From the NCBI GenBank assembly GCA_947499755.1, contig CANMPU010000003.1, positions 1-18,652 of the forward strand: DNA of 18,652 bases, written 5' to 3'. The stretch's first letter is position 1; the number at the start of each line of letters is the position of its first letter. The notes below the pieces were generated by a model. The model saw only the letters and a program-made list of their open reading frames with translations. It made no database searches and was not told the origin of the DNA. This stretch comes from Betaproteobacteria bacterium. Lineage in GTDB: Bacteria; Pseudomonadota; Gammaproteobacteria; Burkholderiales; CANMPU01. Shown piece by piece: positions 16,672-18,652 of the stretch. Made by a program: the position numbers and the translations under genes.

Positions 16672-17649
16672 ATGATCACGCTCTACGGAAATTCTCCTGA
16701 CGGACTTACCATCACCAGCGATGCGACCCAGCTGACGGCAGATGTCGTCTGGGTTGATTTGCTAAAACCTTCGAATAGCGAAGAGACCGTGGTTGAAAGT
16801 ACGCTTAAGGTAGATATTCCGACTCGGGAAGAGCTATACGAAATTGAAGCGTCGAGCCGCTTTTTCAAGGAGGGCAACGCGGTATTCATGACGGTTAATG
16901 TCATCAGCAATGCCGATACTGCACAGCCTGAAAGTGCCGCGATTACGTTTGTTCTTGTGGAACAATGCCTGGTTACCTTAAGGTATTCCGCATCGCAGGC
17001 GTTTAATAATCTGGTTTATAGATTACATCGTGAACCTAGCGTTGGCGCAAGTGGGGAATCAGTTTTAACGGGATTGCTTGAGGCTATCGTCGATCGAACC
17101 GCTGACATTCTGGAGCGCGCAGGAACCGACCTCGAAGCAGTTTCTCGAGAAATATTCGGTGGCAACTCCCCAGCAGGGGCGACAAAACATACGACCAACG
17201 AATTGCGTGACGTGCTTAGGCGTATTGGGCGTAACGGTGACATTACTTCTAAGGCGAGAGAGAGCCTAATGAGCCTTAGCCGCCTGTTACCGTTTCTTGC
17301 CCAGGCGACGCAAGGAAAGGTTACTCAGGCGGTCAGCGACGTAATAAATATGTTGCATCGTGATACCGAATCCTTGAGCAACCACGCGTCGTTTGTTTCC
17401 GATAAAGCTAATTTTCTGCTTGAGGCAACCTTAGGGACAATCAACATCGAACAGAACAATACGGTACGGATATTTTCCGTGGCGGCTGTCGTGTTTTTAC
17501 CGCCGACATTAATCGCAAGCTTGTACGGAATGAATTTTCAGTTTATGCCGGAGCTGCAGTGGAAATTCGGCTATGCGTTAGCCGTGGGTTTGATGATTGC
17601 ATCCGCAGTAATGCCGTATCTCTATTTTAAACACCGACGCTGGCTATAG
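16672..17649 (+). CDS. corA: CorA-family divalent cation transporter
   Basis: Inner-membrane channel-type transporter for magnesium (and possibly Co2+ or Ni2+). From the ATG at 16672 (MITLYGNSPDG) it has 325 residues. A long cytoplasmic N-terminal domain (1 to ~265) precedes two C-terminal membrane segments (about 267-286 and 301-319). The pore signature GMN is at 286-288 (LYGMNFQFMPEL), and the protein ends with the short basic tail KHRRWL. The reading can be extended to a TTG at 16645, but the ATG fits family starts better; neither has a strong ribosome binding site. It is divergent from pepN. Within the family, the N-terminal domain suggests a CorA rather than ZntB type, but the transported ion cannot be read from the sequence. 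Confidence 0.9.
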   Translation: MITLYGNSPDGLTITSDATQLTADVVWVDLLKPSNSEETVVESTLKVDIPTREELYEIEASSRFFKEGNAVFMTVNVISNADTAQPESAAITFVLVEQCLVTLRYSASQAFNNLVYRLHREPSVGASGESVLTGLLEAIVDRTADILERAGTDLEAVSREIFGGNSPAGATKHTTNELRDVLRRIGRNGDITSKARESLMSLSRLLPFLAQATQGKVTQAVSDVINMLHRDTESLSNHASFVSDKANFLLEATLGTINIEQNNTVRIFSVAAVVFLPPTLIASLYGMNFQFMPELQWKFGYALAVGLMIASAVMPYLYFKHRRWL

Positions 17650-17652
17650 ATT

Positions 17653-17676
17653 TCCTGTCCTTTGCAACCGGCAGGA
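17653..17676 (+). terminator. Weak hairpin after corA
   Basis: TCCTGTC (17653-17659) pairs with GGCAGGA (17670-17676) through six Watson-Crick pairs and one G-U pair around a 10-nt loop. It begins 3 bp after the corA stop codon. The downstream sequence (tatttcgctccttta) is only moderately T-rich, so termination strength is doubtful. Confidence 0.35.
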
Positions 17677-17776
17677 TATTTCGCTCCTTTATTACAAAAT
17701 ATTATATAAAAGTAAGTAAATATTATTTTTTGATATATAAGGAATCTGTTACTCTACACACTCTTTTTTTACCTGA

Positions 17777-17790
17777 TTGATGTTCATCAA
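17777..17790 (+). promoter_or_regulatory. Perfect FNR/ANR-type palindrome TTGAT-N4-ATCAA
   Basis: TTGATGTTCATCAA is an exact match to the FNR/ANR consensus (TTGAT-N4-ATCAA), the binding site of oxygen-responsive CRP/FNR-family regulators. It ends immediately before the ATG at 17791, the first possible start of the sulfite/nitrite reductase gene. If transcription starts about 41 bp downstream of its centre (class II activation), the ATG at 17836 would be the functional start. If the promoter lies in the A+T-rich region upstream, the site would instead act as a repressor site. A chance match is possible. Confidence 0.5.
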
Positions 17791-18652
17791 ATGGCAGAAG
17801 ATAGCGTAACTCTCGCGAGTGCCGAATTGGCACGTATGTCCAAGGTCGAGCGCTTAAAGCTCGAAAGCGATGGGCTTTTCTACATTACCGATAACGGCGA
17901 GAGATGTCCGGTGGCGAATGCGATTGACGCGCTCACCTCTGCAGAAGAACAAACTATCACGGATTCTGTTAAGGAAATCGGTAAGTTTTTTGGTTTCTAC
18001 AAGCAGCAAGTACGCGACACTGCGGGACGTAAAACTGGAGATTTCATCTTTATGCTACGTGTCAAGAATCCAGCGGGTGGTGAAATGTCTCCAGGACAGT
18101 GGCGCGGTCTCAACGACGCCGCAGAACGTTATGCCGATGGCACATTAAGGCTTACGACCAGAGAGGGCATTCAATTTCATTACGTTTACGGTCGTGACCT
18201 TGTAGCGATGATCCGGCACATTAATCTCGAATTTAAAAATCAAGCATACCAACTGACGACATTGGGAGCGTGCGGTGACGTTAGCCGTAATACCATGTGT
18301 AGCCCGATTGACGATCTCGATGCCGAGCTACCCTTGGATTCAAGAAACCTCGCATATGAAATTGCAAGCACGCTAGCGCCGCAAACCACAGCGTATCACC
18401 AAGTGTTTCTGTCGGACGACCAAGGTCGAAGTATCGCTCCCGTTTCATCGGATGAGCGATTTTACGGAACGCAATATCTTCCGCGAAAATTTAAAGTTGG
18501 GATTGCGCATCCTCACGATAATTCGGTAGAAGTGCTAACCCAGGACGTTGGGTTCGTGCCGATTGTATCAAATGGAATCGCAAGCGAGTTTGATCTTTAT
18601 AGTGGTGGCGGCCTAGGCTCTACGCACAATCACCCAGAGACCAGACAATATC
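17791..18652 (+). CDS. Siroheme sulfite/nitrite reductase, N-terminal part (cut by window end)
   Basis: The first 287 residues of a siroheme and [4Fe-4S] reductase that reduces sulfite to sulfide (assimilatory CysI/Sir) or nitrite to ammonia (NirA). Visible: the ferredoxin-like half-domain with KFFGFYKQQVRDTAGRKTGD (65-84), RLTTREGIQFHYVYG (120-134), the conserved GACGDVSRNTMCSPIDDL (159-176), YLPRKFKVGIAHPHDNSVE (229-247) and DLYSGGGLGSTHNHP (268-282). The Fe-S cysteines lie beyond the window, so sulfite and nitrite reductase cannot be separated. A sulfite role is my preference because this type is common in betaproteobacterial cysteine operons. The start is ambiguous: ATG 17791 gives 15 extra residues, whereas ATG 17836 (MSKVERLKLESDG) begins at the conserved part. 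Neither has a clear ribosome binding site. No stop occurs before the window end. Confidence 0.88.
   Translation, partial: MAEDSVTLASAELARMSKVERLKLESDGLFYITDNGERCPVANAIDALTSAEEQTITDSVKEIGKFFGFYKQQVRDTAGRKTGDFIFMLRVKNPAGGEMSPGQWRGLNDAAERYADGTLRLTTREGIQFHYVYGRDLVAMIRHINLEFKNQAYQLTTLGACGDVSRNTMCSPIDDLDAELPLDSRNLAYEIASTLAPQTTAYHQVFLSDDQGRSIAPVSSDERFYGTQYLPRKFKVGIAHPHDNSVEVLTQDVGFVPIVSNGIASEFDLYSGGGLGSTHNHPETRQY
17812..17833 (+). other. Palindromes between the two candidate starts of the reductase gene
   Basis: CTCGCGAG (17812-17819) is a perfect 8-bp palindrome. GTGCC (17819-17823) and GGCAC (17829-17833) form a perfect 5-bp inverted repeat with loop GAATT, ending 2 bp before the ATG at 17836. 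If translation starts at 17836 these would be leader structures near the initiation site; if at 17791 they are coding sequence. Confidence 0.3.

Noticed and set aside
1..18652. Mobile element, CRISPR, defence or toxin-antitoxin system in the window
   Set aside because: No transposase, integrase, spaced repeats, nuclease/effector pairs or toxin-like genes were found; nearly all the DNA is accounted for by housekeeping or conserved genes.

Overview
The window looks like a core chromosomal segment of a betaproteobacterium with moderate GC content. The taxonomic reading rests on gene content and order: a homoserine kinase of the APH-fold type (ThrB type II) sits beside a DUF2782 protein, a BPSS1780-type membrane protein, polA and uvrD, an arrangement I associate with Betaproteobacteria. 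The genus cannot be resolved from the sequence alone. I see no phage, insertion sequence, CRISPR array, tRNA, rRNA or defence genes.

Layout: (1) 1-627 holds the 3' part of a FecR-domain/SPOR-domain protein whose reading frame is broken by a 7-bp tandem duplication. (2) 759-2939 is a UvrD/Rep-family helicase on the plus strand. It converges on, and overlaps by 15 bp, a six-gene minus-strand run from 7933 down to 2925: LOG-family protein, DUF2782 exported protein, homoserine kinase, BPSS1780-type membrane protein, DUF898 (YjgN-like) membrane protein and M48 membrane metallopeptidase. The last two overlap by ATGA. (3) 8014-10722 is a complete, proofreading-competent DNA polymerase I, divergent from the LOG gene. 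(4) 10837-13847 carries an exported six-cysteine protein of unknown function, an M61 peptidase with a PDZ domain and a 61-residue arginine-rich protein, all on the plus strand. (5) 13868-16507 is aminopeptidase N (minus), divergent from a CorA-type transporter at 16672-17649. (6) 17791-18652 is the 5' part of a siroheme sulfite/nitrite reductase that runs off the window.

Functional themes: DNA repair and replication (UvrD, PolA), amino-acid and sulfur metabolism (ThrB, the reductase), intracellular peptide turnover (M61, PepN), and an envelope-associated pair (DUF898 and M48). Two signals stand out beyond ordinary annotation: the heptanucleotide-repeat frameshift in the FecR/SPOR gene, and a perfect TTGAT-N4-ATCAA (FNR/ANR-type) palindrome abutting the first possible ATG of the sulfite/nitrite reductase, followed by further palindromes. 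I found no convincing evidence for a wholly new multi-gene system here.
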